A DNA stretch of 64,000 nt, taken from assembly GCF_010993965.1 (NCBI RefSeq), contig NZ_WIXM01000013.1:1-64000 (forward strand). Reading direction: 5' to 3'. Under the pieces are notes generated by a model that saw only the letters and a program-made list of their open reading frames with translations, had not been told where the DNA came from and did no database searches. Below, piece after piece: positions 36,011 through 46,452 of this stretch. The DNA comes from Gracilibacillus sp. YIM 98692. Lineage in GTDB: Bacteria > Bacillota > Bacilli > Bacillales > Amphibacillaceae. The translations under genes and the position numbers were made by a program. How positions within the stretch are numbered: the stretch's first letter is position 1; each line of letters starts with the position of its first letter.

Positions 36011-37132
36011 ATGGAGGCAAAATATAAAAAAATTAAACAATCGATTAAATCAAGAATTTTAGAAGGTTTAATCTCACCAAATGAGAAAATAAGCTCCGAA
36101 AGTGAATTAATGAGGGAATTTAATGTAAGTCGTCATACGGTGCGACTAGCATTAGGTGAACTAGTAAATGAAGGGTGGCTATACCGTGAACAAGGAGCAG
36201 GGACATTTTGTGCGGACAGGTCGAATATAGACAAAAAAAAGTCAGCTGACAAGCCTCATAAAAATATTGCGATTGTGACGACTTATATATCAGAATATAT
36301 TTTTCCAAGTATTATTCGAGGAGCAGAATCTTACCTAAGCCAGCAAGGTTATCATGTTAGCATATTCAACACACACAATCGATATGAGGAAGAAAAGGAT
36401 ATACTAAGCAAAATATTATTAGGCAATTATGATGGTGTCATCATTGAACCAACGAACAGTGCATCTTCTAATCCTAATTTAAAATATTATCTAAACTTAG
36501 AAAAGGAAAATATCCCTTATGTTATGATCAATGCTAGATATGAGGAGTTAGAGCCAATTAGCTTTATGATGAATGATGTACAAGGGGGATTTATTCAAAC
36601 GAAACACCTAATAGACCAAGGGCATAAAGAAATTGCATGTATGTATAAAACCGATGATGCACAAGGGCAAAAGAGATTAAAAGGATATATCAAAGCCCAT
36701 CGTGAGCTAAACTTACCTCTTAATCCAAAAAACATTGTCACATATGATACAGAAAATCAACACCAAAAGCCTGTTAACGCATTAAGAAAGTTATTATCTC
36801 AAAAAAGTGATAAACTTACAGGACTTGTTTGTTACAATGATCAACTTGTTTTAAGGCTGATGGATTTCTTGAGAAGTGAAGGCATTCAAATACCAAAGGA
36901 TATCTCTTTAGTCGGATATGATGATTCGATGCTAGCTGAAGTGTCGGAAGTAAAATTAACATCTGTTGCTCATCCTAAAAGTCAACTCGGCTTAGATGCA
37001 GCCAAAACAATTATTCAGATGATTAAAAGAAATAATACTATTAACGGTAAGGAAAACTGGTCAAAACTTTATGAACCAGAATTGAAAATAAGACAATCCA
37101 CTAGTGATTTAAAAAAAGGCGTGGTGATTTAA
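36011..37132 (+). CDS. araR: AraR-type arabinose repressor, second copy
   Basis: A 373-residue paralogue of the preceding gene with the same GntR plus LacI-type layout. Of the first 74 residues, 54 are identical, including all of KISSESELM, FNVSRHTVRLA and GWLYREQGAGTFCADRS, so both should read the same operator. The effector domain is more diverged (MMNDVQGGFIQTKHL against MDDEKGGFIQTEHL, and MYKTDDAQGQKRL against FFKNDDIQGTKRM). A different ligand affinity or specificity is therefore possible. Its promoter carries an AraR operator and a cre site. A GGGGGT site sits seven or more bases before the ATG. A terminator follows. Confidence 0.92.
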   Translation: MEAKYKKIKQSIKSRILEGLISPNEKISSESELMREFNVSRHTVRLALGELVNEGWLYREQGAGTFCADRSNIDKKKSADKPHKNIAIVTTYISEYIFPSIIRGAESYLSQQGYHVSIFNTHNRYEEEKDILSKILLGNYDGVIIEPTNSASSNPNLKYYLNLEKENIPYVMINARYEELEPISFMMNDVQGGFIQTKHLIDQGHKEIACMYKTDDAQGQKRLKGYIKAHRELNLPLNPKNIVTYDTENQHQKPVNALRKLLSQKSDKLTGLVCYNDQLVLRLMDFLRSEGIQIPKDISLVGYDDSMLAEVSEVKLTSVAHPKSQLGLDAAKTIIQMIKRNNTINGKENWSKLYEPELKIRQSTSDLKKGVVI

Positions 37133-37145
37133 TACGAAAGAAATT

Positions 37146-37178
37146 AAACACTGTATACAAAGTATACGGTGTTTTTTT
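37146..37178 (+). terminator. Terminator after second araR
   Basis: AAACACTGTATAC pairs with GTATACGGTGTTT (one mismatch/wobble), continuing into a T tract. Confidence 0.88.
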
Positions 37179-37364
37179 ATGTGATTTTTAGGATTATCAA
37201 AAAACAAAAATAAGATATGGGTTCAAAAATAGGATACATGAAATAACAAGGATAAGCATAAATGAGGGAACTTATACGATCAAAAATGTTATTCTGACAC
37301 ACATTTTTAGAAAAGATGTCTTCCGATTTTTTATTTTGAAATTCTATAAATCTATTGAATCCAC

Positions 37365-37393
37365 TTGACAAACTAACTAATATTTCATAATCT
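37365..37393 (+). promoter_or_regulatory. Promoter of abfA operon
   Basis: TTGACA (37365-37370) and TAATCT (37388-37393), 17 bases apart; the araN promoter uses the same -35, spacing and -10. The 190 bases between the araR terminator and this promoter show nothing else. Confidence 0.82.
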
Positions 37394-37397
37394 TAGT

Positions 37398-37413
37398 AAT
37401 ATACGTACAAATT
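37398..37413 (+). promoter_or_regulatory. AraR operator, abfA site 1
   Basis: AATATACGTACAAATT overlaps the predicted transcription start. Confidence 0.82.
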
Positions 37414-37438
37414 ATACAAAAGGGACAATTTTTTATTA

Positions 37439-37454
37439 AATGTACGTTCGAGTT
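37439..37454 (+). promoter_or_regulatory. AraR operator, abfA site 2 (degenerate)
   Basis: AATGTACGTTCGAGTT lies 41 bases after site 1, about four helical turns. A weak GAGTTT/AAACTC hairpin follows in the leader at about 37459-37477. Confidence 0.65.
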
Positions 37455-37493
37455 AAGGGAGTTTCTATGAAAACTCTTTTTATTTAAACTATT

Positions 37494-39079
<1,586 letters not shown>

Positions 39080-39211
39080 CCAATGGGAATTTACCGTCAA
39101 ATGAAAGGAAGCCATTCATTTGGAACACCATCAATATACACTAACCCACTAAAGCTCCTATTGTCAAAAGGTAACATTATTAAATCTATAAAATTATAAT
39201 GAGGTGAAAAA

Positions 39212-40699
39212 ATGAGTCAACATAAAGTAGTCGTCAATACGGATGTGAAACAGGGGACGATTAATAAGAATATTTATGGACACTTTGCTGAGCATTTAGG
39301 CCGTTGTATTTATGAAGGTTTTTGGGTAGGAGAAGATTCCTCCATCCCAAATACAAATGGAATTCGTAACGATGTGGTAGAAGCATTGAAAAATATTAAT
39401 ATTCCTGTACTACGTTGGCCTGGGGGTTGTTTTGCAGATGAATACCATTGGAAAGACGGTGTGGGGCCAAGAGAAAATCGGAAGCGTATGGTGAACACCC
39501 ACTGGGGCGGTGTCATCGAGAATAATCACTTTGGTACACATGAATTTATGATGCTATGTGACATGCTAGAGACCGAACCATATATTTGCGGTAACGTTGG
39601 AAGCGGTACTATTCAAGAGATGTCCGAATGGGTAGAGTATATGACATTTGACGGGGAATCTCCTATGGCTAATTGGCGCCAAGAAAATGGCAGAGAAGAA
39701 TCATGGCCACTCACTTATTTCGGAGTTGGGAACGAGAATTGGGGATGTGGCGGTAATATGCGCCCGCAATATTATGCTGATCTATATCGCAGGTTTCAAA
39801 CATATGTAAGAAACTATGGTGATAACAAGATTTATCGTATTGCAGGGGGTCCAAATGTTGATGATTACAATTGGACAGAAGTATTAATGAGAGAAGCAAC
39901 TGACTTCATGGATGGCTTAAGTCTGCATTATTACACGATTCCAGGTGATTTCTGGCTAGGAAAAGGATCTGCCACTGATTTCCCTGAAGATGAATGGGCT
40001 ATTACAATGCAAAAGGCCTACCATATTCAAGAATTAATTGAAAAACACAGTACGATTATGGATAAGTATGACCCAGAAAAACGAGTAGGATTAATTATTG
40101 ATGAATGGGGCACTTGGTTCGATGTAGAAGAAGGAACAAATCCAGGATTTCTTTATCAACAAAATACGATTCGTGATGCATTAGTTGCTGGTGTATCTTT
40201 GAATATTTTTAATGATCATAATGATCGAGTGCAAATGGCAAATATCGCACAAACTATTAATGTGCTTCAGTCCATGATTTTAACAGATGAAGAAAAAATG
40301 ATCCTAACGCCAACTTATCATGTGTTTGAAATGTATAAGGTACACCAAGATGCCGAAAAAGTTGCGCTTGATTTAGAAACAGATACGTTAAAAGCAGGCG
40401 ATAAAGAAATGCCGCAAATAACAGCATCTGCATCGCAAAACAAAGAAGGTAAATATCATATCTCACTATGTAACGTAGACAAAGATAACGAAGCAGAAGT
40501 CACCATAGATTGGAGAGGTGCAGGTCTAGCCAATGTCAATGGCCGTGTGTTAACGGCAGATGAAATCGATGCTCATAATACATTTGAAAACCCAGATAAC
40601 ATCAAGCCAGTAGAATATCAGGACTTTCAAGTTAACGACAATCAACTAACATTACAATTACCAGCTAAATCAGTAGTAGTATTATCAGTAGAAGAATAA
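39212..40699 (+). CDS. abf2: Intracellular GH51 alpha-L-arabinofuranosidase, second copy
   Basis: A 495-residue GH51 enzyme, clearly different from the first ([22 protein letters not shown] at the N-terminus). The acid/base Glu is in [14 protein letters not shown] near residue 175 and the nucleophile in [16 protein letters not shown] near 292. It carries the [20 protein letters not shown] segment of the AbfB/Abf2-type intracellular enzymes. The pair corresponds to AbfA and Abf2 of B. subtilis, which differ in preference for linear and branched arabino-oligosaccharides; which is which here is not certain. A 130-base gap from abfA holds no terminator; a strong one follows this gene. Confidence 0.92.
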   Translation: MSQHKVVVNTDVKQGTINKNIYGHFAEHLGRCIYEGFWVGEDSSIPNTNGIRNDVVEALKNINIPVLRWPGGCFADEYHWKDGVGPRENRKRMVNTHWGGVIENNHFGTHEFMMLCDMLETEPYICGNVGSGTIQEMSEWVEYMTFDGESPMANWRQENGREESWPLTYFGVGNENWGCGGNMRPQYYADLYRRFQTYVRNYGDNKIYRIAGGPNVDDYNWTEVLMREATDFMDGLSLHYYTIPGDFWLGKGSATDFPEDEWAITMQKAYHIQELIEKHSTIMDKYDPEKRVGLIIDEWGTWFDVEEGTNPGFLYQQNTIRDALVAGVSLNIFNDHNDRVQMANIAQTINVLQSMILTDEEKMILTPTYHVFEMYKVHQDAEKVALDLETDTLKAGDKEMPQITASASQNKEGKYHISLCNVDKDNEAEVTIDWRGAGLANVNGRVLTADEIDAHNTFENPDNIKPVEYQDFQVNDNQLTLQLPAKSVVVLSVEE

Positions 40700-40712
40700 C
40701 AGATACCTGTCT

Positions 40713-40746
40713 AAAAAGCCGATAAGTAAGTTATCGGCTTTTTTTA
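40713..40746 (+). terminator. Terminator after abf2
   Basis: AAAAAGCCGATAA pairs with TTATCGGCTTTTT over a five-base loop, within a T tract. Confidence 0.93.
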
Positions 40747-40841
40747 GCAGCCATATGATCTTTAATCGTGCTTCTTGTATGCATAAGTTGTTAAAGATTA
40801 TACATTGTTGATCAGGGTTTATAAAAGGAGGAGAGGAATTA

Positions 40842-41967
40842 ATGGACTTTTATAAGGAATTGTCCCTATTAATGGAGGAAGAGGGAGTTTCTGATATACC
40901 ATTGCCAGATATCATGGTAGGGAATAAGTTGAAAAAATTACTAAGTGAAGCTGATATTCAAGTAAAAGTGGTGTTGCTATCCCAAACAGAACATCAACAA
41001 GTTGTTGCAGATGAACAAACAATTGTAGAATTATTTTTAGAAACAACGGAAGAAACCGATATACTGATTGCAGCAGGGACAGGAACAATACATGATATCC
41101 GTACGTTTTGTAGGATATAAAATGGATGTACCATTTATATCAGTGCCTACAGCAGCATCTGTGGATGGATTTACATCCAAAGGAGCTCCATTAATTCTCA
41201 AAGGAACAAAAAAGACGATTCAAACGGCATCACCAATGGCTGTCTTTGCGGACATAGCGATATTGAAGGATGCACCAAAAGAATTAACTGCAGCAGGATT
41301 TGGAGACATTATGGGGAAGTATACCTCTTTAGTAGATTGGGAGATTTCTCGTTGGATAGGTGGCGAGCCATATAACGAACGAGCGGATAGAATGACCCGT
41401 TATGCACTAGATGTATGTGTAAATAATCTCGAAGATATTGCCGAACGAACGGAGTTTGGTATAGAATGTTTGATCCGTGCTTTAATAGAATCAGGACTTG
41501 TTATGCTAATTTTAGATTTTTCTAGACCTGCTTCAGGAGGGGAGCATCATTTATCCCACTATTGGGAAATGGATTTATTACAGAATAGTGCAAAACAACA
41601 TTTACACGGAGCGAAAGTCGGTGTAACCACGACGATTATTACAGACTTATATAAAAAACTATCGGATGAATGGGATGCTGTAAATAAGAGCCATACAGAA
41701 TATAAGGGGAAATTGAAAGAGCACTGGTCTAAAATAGAACAAGAAATCCTTGCTATTCCAGAAACAAATAAGTTGAAAGAATACCTTCGTAGAGTTGGAG
41801 GTCCTGATTCACCAGCAGCATTAGGAAGGGATTCAAATGTTGTACGTGCTAGTTTAAATGAAGCCTATTTAATACGTGATCGCTGTACTGGTCTAATGCT
41901 TCTAAGTAAGCATAAAAGAGGAGATATCTCGTATCCATTTATGAACCAACCATTACCGTTAACCTAA
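40842..41967 (+). pseudogene. araM: araM (glycerol-1-phosphate dehydrogenase) with one-base frameshift
   Basis: The first 92 codons end in ILIAAGTGTIHDI followed by an off-frame tail and stop at 41118-41120. The rest of AraM continues in the next frame from about 41101 (VRFVGYKMDVPFISVPTAAS) to 41967. Removing one C of the CC at 41099-41100 restores HDIVRFVGYKMDVPF and a continuous protein of about 374 residues. The downstream part keeps the predicted zinc ligands: Asp in AAGFGDIMGKYTSL, His in GGEHHLSHYWEMD and His in HLHGAKVGV. AraM is a Ni/Zn-type sn-glycerol-1-phosphate dehydrogenase. The break could be real or a sequencing error. AAAGGAGGAGAGG precedes the ATG; a terminator follows. Confidence 0.9.
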
Positions 41968-41983
41968 TTGATAGATTTATTTT

Positions 41984-42017
41984 AAGCACCTCTTCTTATT
42001 GTGAGAGGTGCTTTTGT
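41984..42017 (+). terminator. Terminator after araM
   Basis: AAGCACCTCT pairs with AGAGGTGCTT, followed by TT and G/T-rich sequence. Confidence 0.8.
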
Positions 42018-42128
42018 TATGTTTTTTGCAAGGATAAATGAATGAGGGATTTTGAAAAGTAAAAGCGAGAAAAAGTAATATAATATCAAAATATAGTTAA
42101 AAAATCGTATAAAAGTTTTAGAAAAAGA

Positions 42129-42157
42129 TTGAAAAAAGTTATACAGTTATATATAAT
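42129..42157 (+). promoter_or_regulatory. Promoter of araPQ operon
   Basis: TTGAAA (42129-42134) and TATAAT (42152-42157) spaced by 17 bases. The bases between the araM terminator and this promoter are AT-rich and otherwise featureless. Confidence 0.78.
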
Positions 42158-42172
42158 AGAATCAACCAATAC

Positions 42173-42188
42173 TTATACGTACGTTTAT
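42173..42188 (+). promoter_or_regulatory. AraR operator at araPQ
   Basis: TTATACGTACGTTTAT begins 16 bases after the -10 element and would block early elongation. Confidence 0.72.
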
Positions 42189-42257
42189 CATTTTTCTCGT
42201 ATTTGTATTGAACTTTATTTGAACGATATACAAATCTTAATCGTAACGCGCGTTGTT

Positions 42258-42271
42258 TGAAAGCGTATTCA
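42258..42271 (+). promoter_or_regulatory. CcpA cre site in araPQ leader
   Basis: TGAAAGCGTATTCA matches TGWNANCGNTNWCA with one mismatch. Confidence 0.65.
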
Positions 42272-42303
42272 GTTGTTAGGTTATTATATAAGGAGGGGTA
42301 AAA

Positions 42304-43236
42304 GTGGCTACTAATCAATCGATAGAAGTAACCAAAAAACGTTCTAATCCTATTATAGGGTTCCTTAATTCCAAAAAGGTTGTACCATATATTTTTGTAT
42401 CACCTTTTATTATTTCTTTTTTAATATTAACGTTATATCCAGCAATACGTGGTGTGATTATGAGTTTCCAAAGCGTATTGCCTGGACAAGTTGAATTTAT
42501 TGGATTAACGAATTATGAAAGGGTTTTTAATCCAACATTTTATAAAGCGCTAACAAACACGACTATTTATGTGATACTAACCGTTACGATTTTGACTATT
42601 TTACCAATTATTCTGGCTGTCATATTAGATTCACGGTTTGTAAAGTTAAAGACACTATTCCGTGCATCATTATTTATGCCAGCACTAGCATCTACTATTG
42701 TAGCTGGTATGATTTTTCGATTAATGTTTGGAGAGACAGATACAGCTGCTGCCAACCAAATACTTAATTGGTTAGGTATGGGATCGGTAGAATGGCGATT
42801 TAATGCATGGTCTGGAATGTTCTTGATGGTTATGTTATGTGTTTGGAGATGGCTAGGTGTTAATATATTGTATTTCTTAGCGGCATTACAGAATGTGCCA
42901 AGTGAGTTGTATGAAGCAGCGGATATTGATGGGGCATCTCTTTTTCAAAAATTCTGGTATGTGACACTGCCATTCTTAAAACCAGTAACCATTTTTGTTG
43001 TAACGATTTCGATTATTAATGGATTTAGAATGTTCGAGGAGAGCTTTGTGTTTTGGGAAGCAGGATCCCCAGGTAATATAGGTTTAACAGTGGTAGGCTA
43101 TATTTATCAACAAGGTATCCAGCAAAATGACATGGGCTTCGGTGCAGCCATTGGAGTCATATTAATGCTTATTATCTTTGTGATTAGCTTTATTCAGCTG
43201 ATTTTAACAGGTGCATTTAAGAGAGGTGACGCATAA
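42304..43236 (+). CDS. araP: Arabino-oligosaccharide ABC transporter permease AraP
   Basis: A 310-residue CUT1-type permease with six membrane helices. The ATPase-docking EAA loop reads ELYEAADIDGASLFQKFWYVTLP near residue 200. It corresponds to AraP (MalF-like) of B. subtilis, the first of two permeases for arabinose oligomers with binding protein AraN. It starts at GTG 42304 behind AAGGAGGGG. Its last base overlaps the araQ start (TAATG), so they are translationally coupled. No ATPase is encoded nearby; a shared MsmX-type ATPase is the normal partner. Confidence 0.93.
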   Translation: MATNQSIEVTKKRSNPIIGFLNSKKVVPYIFVSPFIISFLILTLYPAIRGVIMSFQSVLPGQVEFIGLTNYERVFNPTFYKALTNTTIYVILTVTILTILPIILAVILDSRFVKLKTLFRASLFMPALASTIVAGMIFRLMFGETDTAAANQILNWLGMGSVEWRFNAWSGMFLMVMLCVWRWLGVNILYFLAALQNVPSELYEAADIDGASLFQKFWYVTLPFLKPVTIFVVTISIINGFRMFEESFVFWEAGSPGNIGLTVVGYIYQQGIQQNDMGFGAAIGVILMLIIFVISFIQLILTGAFKRGDA

Positions 43237-44075
43237 TGAAAAAACAACAAAGCAGTACCTTAAAATGGGTAACAAATATAGGAATGGCTATTGTTTGTTT
43301 AACTGCATTGTTCCCAGTTTTAATGTTATTATTATCGTCTTTTCGGCCATCATCAGAATTAATGCGTACAGGAATTAGTTTGAAATTTGATTGGTCCTTA
43401 TTGAACTTAGATAACTATATCTATATATTCTCTCAAGCGGGTGAATATTGGACGTGGTATATGAATAGTTTAATTATTTCAGCTGTAACCATTGTATTAT
43501 CGTTGTTTTTTTCCGCAATGGTTGGCTATGCACTTGCTGTGTATGATTTTAAAGGTAAAAACCTTTTCTTTACATTCGTAGTATTTATATTAATGGTTCC
43601 ATTTGAGATTTTAATGCTGCCACTATTCCAAATGATGATTAATTTCCAATTAGTAAACTCATACCTTGGGGTAATATTACCAATGGTTGTAGCACCAATC
43701 GCTGTTTTCTTCTTTAGACAATATGCACTTGGATTACCAGTTCAGCTAATGGATGCAGCAAGAATAGATGGTGCTACTGAGTATGGAATCTATTTCAAAA
43801 TTATGCTGCCACTAATGGCTCCATCCTTAGGTGCCATGGCTATTTTACAAGGACTTGGAAGTTGGAATAACTTCTTATGGCCATTAATTGTACTTCGTTC
43901 CAATGATATGTTTACATTGCCGATTGGCTTGGCAACACTTCTAACACCGTATGGGAACAACTATGATGTTTTAATAGCAGGATCTGTTATGACAGTTATT
44001 CCGATTATCATTCTATTTATATTCTTCCAACGCTACTTCGTTGCAGGTTTAACCGTTGGTGGAGTGAAAGGATAA
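43236..44075 (+). CDS. araQ: Arabino-oligosaccharide ABC transporter permease AraQ
   Basis: A 279-residue MalG-type permease partnering AraP. It has six helices, MVGYALAVYDFKGKNLFF in the third-helix region, and the EAA loop LMDAARIDGATEYGIYFKIMLPLM near residue 175. The C-terminus ends in the MalG-like FFQRYFVAGLTVGGVKG. In B. subtilis AraQ is known to contact MsmX. It overlaps araP by one base and is followed after a 38-base gap by a YesL-family gene on the same transcript. Confidence 0.93.
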   Translation: MKKQQSSTLKWVTNIGMAIVCLTALFPVLMLLLSSFRPSSELMRTGISLKFDWSLLNLDNYIYIFSQAGEYWTWYMNSLIISAVTIVLSLFFSAMVGYALAVYDFKGKNLFFTFVVFILMVPFEILMLPLFQMMINFQLVNSYLGVILPMVVAPIAVFFFRQYALGLPVQLMDAARIDGATEYGIYFKIMLPLMAPSLGAMAILQGLGSWNNFLWPLIVLRSNDMFTLPIGLATLLTPYGNNYDVLIAGSVMTVIPIIILFIFFQRYFVAGLTVGGVKG

Positions 44076-44113
44076 ATTTACTTTTAAGTTGTTTTATTTA
44101 GGATGTGACACAG

Positions 44114-44740
44114 ATGTTTGGACAACAAATTGTAGAATCATTGGACCGATTTTTAAAAGCAATATTGAAGATTGCTTGGCTGAATGCTCTATGGTTCATA
44201 TTCTCGAGCATAGGGTTAGTTGTGGCAGGTGCTTTTCCAGCCACAACTGCTGCACTAGGTGTGGCTCGGAAGTGGGTGCAGCAAGAGTATCATATTTCTA
44301 TTTACGATACTTTTAGGCAAGTTTATAAGCGAGAATTTATTAAATCCAATGTGGTCGGCTGGGTGTTGACACTCATTGCTGGTGTGTTGTTTTTGAATTA
44401 TTATGCACTCCGCCAGTTAGGAGATCAGATACCAATACTTGTTGTATTTGCCTATTACTTTGTGATTTTCTTATATGGGATCATTGTACTATGGGTCTTT
44501 CCGTTAATGAGTCATTATCAAAATACTATTCGCCAATATTTTAAAAATGCTTTAATAATAGGGATTACGAAAATACACTTTACATTAGGTATAGGTTTTT
44601 CTGTCTTTTTCATCAGTTATGTGTCACTGGAGTTACCTAGTATGTTACTTTTTTGTACGATTAGTTTCATTGCTATGGCAACCATGTATTTTGCTACTAA
44701 AGCGTTTGCGAGTTTTGACACAGGAGATAACTATAATTAA
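44114..44740 (+). CDS. YesL family (DUF624) membrane protein, arabinose locus
   Basis: A 208-residue protein with about five membrane helices. The N-terminal LNALWFIFSSIGLVVAGAFPATTAALGVARKW contains the typical DUF624 FP-AT pattern. YesL-type proteins are regularly encoded beside CUT1 sugar transporters and glycan regulons, but their role is not established. A GTG at 44105 is in frame; ATG 44114 fits the AGGATG site slightly better, though neither signal is strong. A paralogue sits in the pectin locus (49819-50484). An AraR operator overlaps its stop codon region. Confidence 0.82.
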   Translation: MFGQQIVESLDRFLKAILKIAWLNALWFIFSSIGLVVAGAFPATTAALGVARKWVQQEYHISIYDTFRQVYKREFIKSNVVGWVLTLIAGVLFLNYYALRQLGDQIPILVVFAYYFVIFLYGIIVLWVFPLMSHYQNTIRQYFKNALIIGITKIHFTLGIGFSVFFISYVSLELPSMLLFCTISFIAMATMYFATKAFASFDTGDNYN

Positions 44741-44754
44741 TATACGTACAAATA
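44739..44754 (+). promoter_or_regulatory. AraR operator between yesL-type gene and araN, distal site
   Basis: AATATACGTACAAATA starts in the upstream gene's stop codon, about 80 bases before the araN -35. With the site at 44900 it could form a DNA loop across the promoter (about 161 bases between centres). Confidence 0.78.
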
Positions 44755-44816
44755 ACAAGATTATTAATTAAGTTTAATGAATACATTTAAAGTTATCTAA
44801 AATGTTAAATAACTTA

Positions 44817-44845
44817 TTGACAAGTTTGTTATCTAGTGATAATCT
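44817..44845 (+). promoter_or_regulatory. araN promoter
   Basis: TTGACA (44817-44822) and TAATCT (44840-44845), 17 bases apart, the same elements as the abfA promoter. Confidence 0.83.
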
Positions 44846-44899
44846 TTTATTGAACAACAAGATAGAATTAATGCGAAGCGGTCATAATGAAAGCGATAC

Positions 44900-44915
44900 A
44901 TTGTACGTACAACAA
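44900..44915 (+). promoter_or_regulatory. AraR operator, araN proximal site
   Basis: ATTGTACGTACAACAA, the best ATTGTACGTACAA-type match in the window, lies about 50 bases downstream of the transcription start. Confidence 0.85.
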
Positions 44916-44963
44916 TACTTTGTACCAATTAGTATGTAACTTCGCATAGAGTTGTTTTATTGT

Positions 44964-44977
44964 TGTAAGCGGTTTCT
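44964..44977 (+). promoter_or_regulatory. CcpA cre site in araN leader
   Basis: TGTAAGCGGTTTCT matches TGWNANCGNTNWCA except for the last base. It lies 25 bases upstream of the araN ribosome binding site. Confidence 0.68.
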
Positions 44978-45015
44978 ATTGAAGTGGAAAAATTTAAAAA
45001 TGGGGGTTTATAGAA

Positions 45016-46350
45016 ATGAAAAAACATAGTTTATTAGCAATCATGTTAGGACTTGTTATGTTAATTCTAGCTGCATGTGGCGGTGGAGGAGATCCCTCCG
45101 GGGATGCAGAGGAAGTATCAACGGTTGGCGATGATATTGAAGATGCAACCGAAATTTCTTTATGGACATTTGCTGGTCAACACGTAGATTTTTATGTAGA
45201 TGCTGCGGAAAATTGGAACGAAGAGAATCCGGATAGACCGATAAAATTAACAGCTGAAACATATCCGTTCGATCAAATGCACAATAACTTATTACTTTCC
45301 TTACAATCAGGTGATGGTGCACCGGATATAGCAGATATCGAAATTTCCCGTTTTCCCAACTATCTAGAAGGTGTACCGCAGTTAGAGCCAATGAATGAGT
45401 ATGTAGAACCAGTACTCGAAAACTTTATTGAGTCACGATTTGACATATATGCACAAGATGGAAACTACTACGGTTTGCCGACACACGTTGGTGCTTCTAT
45501 GATGTATTATAATACAGAAATCATGGAAGAGGCTGGAGTAGATATTGAATCTATCCAAACATGGGATGACTTTATGGAAGCAGGACAAAAGGTTGTTGAC
45601 AACACGGATGCCATGATGTTTAACACATTCCCTGGTGACTATCTGCCATATTTCCAAATGGTATCACAGCAAGGATCAGACTTTATTGATGAGAATGATA
45701 ACATTACTATTAATCGTCAAGAAAATGTCGATGCTCTTCAATTATTAGTAGATATGCAAGAAGCAGAGATTGCTGAGGTTGCTCCTGGCGGTGCTCCACA
45801 TGCAGAAGAATATTATTCATATTTCAATGATGGCGGTGCAGCAGCAGTATCGATGCCAATTTGGTACATGGGACGTTTTACAGATAATATGCCTGATCTA
45901 AAAGGAAAAATGGCCGTACGACCAATGCCTGCATTTGAACAAGGTGGAAACCGTTCAGCTGGTATGGGTGGTACAGGAACAGTTGTCACGAATCAATCTG
46001 AAAATACAGAGCTTGCCAAAGAATTTTTAGCATATGCGAAGTTATCAAAAGAGGGTAACGTTAAATTATGGACGATTTTAGGATTTGACCCAGTTCGTCA
46101 TGATGTATGGGATCACCCAGATGTTCTCGAAGAGAATAAATACTTCGAATATTTTGGGGATGATATCTTTGACGTTTTAACTGAAGTAAAAGACGAAATT
46201 AATGCGATAAATGTATCACCATACACGCCAGACGTAGCTACAGAAATTACTACTAATACTTTAAATAATGTATTAAGAGATGGATCACAAACACCACAAG
46301 AAGCATTAGACGCTGCGCAAGAGGCGGTAGAATCTCAAATAACAGAATAA
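45016..46350 (+). CDS. araN: Arabino-oligosaccharide-binding lipoprotein AraN
   Basis: A 444-residue family 1 solute-binding protein. The signal peptide ends in the lipobox LAAC, with lipidated Cys21, followed by an acidic Gly-rich linker. The binding domain begins EISLWTFAGQHVDFYVDAAENWNEENP and includes GAPDIADIEISRFP, YGLPTHVGASMMYYN and a C-terminal tail of helices. It resembles AraN of B. subtilis, which captures arabinotriose and related oligomers for AraPQ-MsmX. In B. subtilis araN precedes araP. Here it follows the permease operon with its own promoter, two operators and a cre site, allowing higher expression than the permeases. Confidence 0.92.
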   Translation: MKKHSLLAIMLGLVMLILAACGGGGDPSGDAEEVSTVGDDIEDATEISLWTFAGQHVDFYVDAAENWNEENPDRPIKLTAETYPFDQMHNNLLLSLQSGDGAPDIADIEISRFPNYLEGVPQLEPMNEYVEPVLENFIESRFDIYAQDGNYYGLPTHVGASMMYYNTEIMEEAGVDIESIQTWDDFMEAGQKVVDNTDAMMFNTFPGDYLPYFQMVSQQGSDFIDENDNITINRQENVDALQLLVDMQEAEIAEVAPGGAPHAEEYYSYFNDGGAAAVSMPIWYMGRFTDNMPDLKGKMAVRPMPAFEQGGNRSAGMGGTGTVVTNQSENTELAKEFLAYAKLSKEGNVKLWTILGFDPVRHDVWDHPDVLEENKYFEYFGDDIFDVLTEVKDEINAINVSPYTPDVATEITTNTLNNVLRDGSQTPQEALDAAQEAVESQITE

Positions 46351-46360
46351 CGCGGGTAGA

Positions 46361-46394
46361 AAAGGCTGTTCCATTAAGGGAGCGGCCTTTTTGG
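46361..46394 (+). terminator. Terminator after araN
   Basis: AAGGCTGTTCC pairs with GGAGCGGCCTT through two wobble pairs, followed by five T residues. Confidence 0.82.
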
Positions 46395-46407
46395 TTGAAA
46401 AAGCAAA

Positions 46408-46421
46408 TGTTAACGCTTAAT
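46408..46421 (+). promoter_or_regulatory. Weak cre-like sequence upstream of larC N-terminal gene
   Basis: TGTTAACGCTTAAT deviates from TGWNANCGNTNWCA at the last two positions. It is placed here because of position only. Confidence 0.3.
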
Positions 46422-46452
46422 ATATGGTTAATGATATAGGAAGAGGTGTATT

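Noticed and set aside
41068-41967. Treating the second part of araM as an independent 299-residue gene
   Set aside because: Its apparent start lies inside the upstream coding frame without a ribosome binding site, and removing one base joins both parts into a normal AraM.
44888-44901. Additional cre site before araN (TGAAAGCGATACAT)
   Set aside because: Three deviations at the 3' end from TGWNANCGNTNWCA, and a better site lies at 44964-44977.
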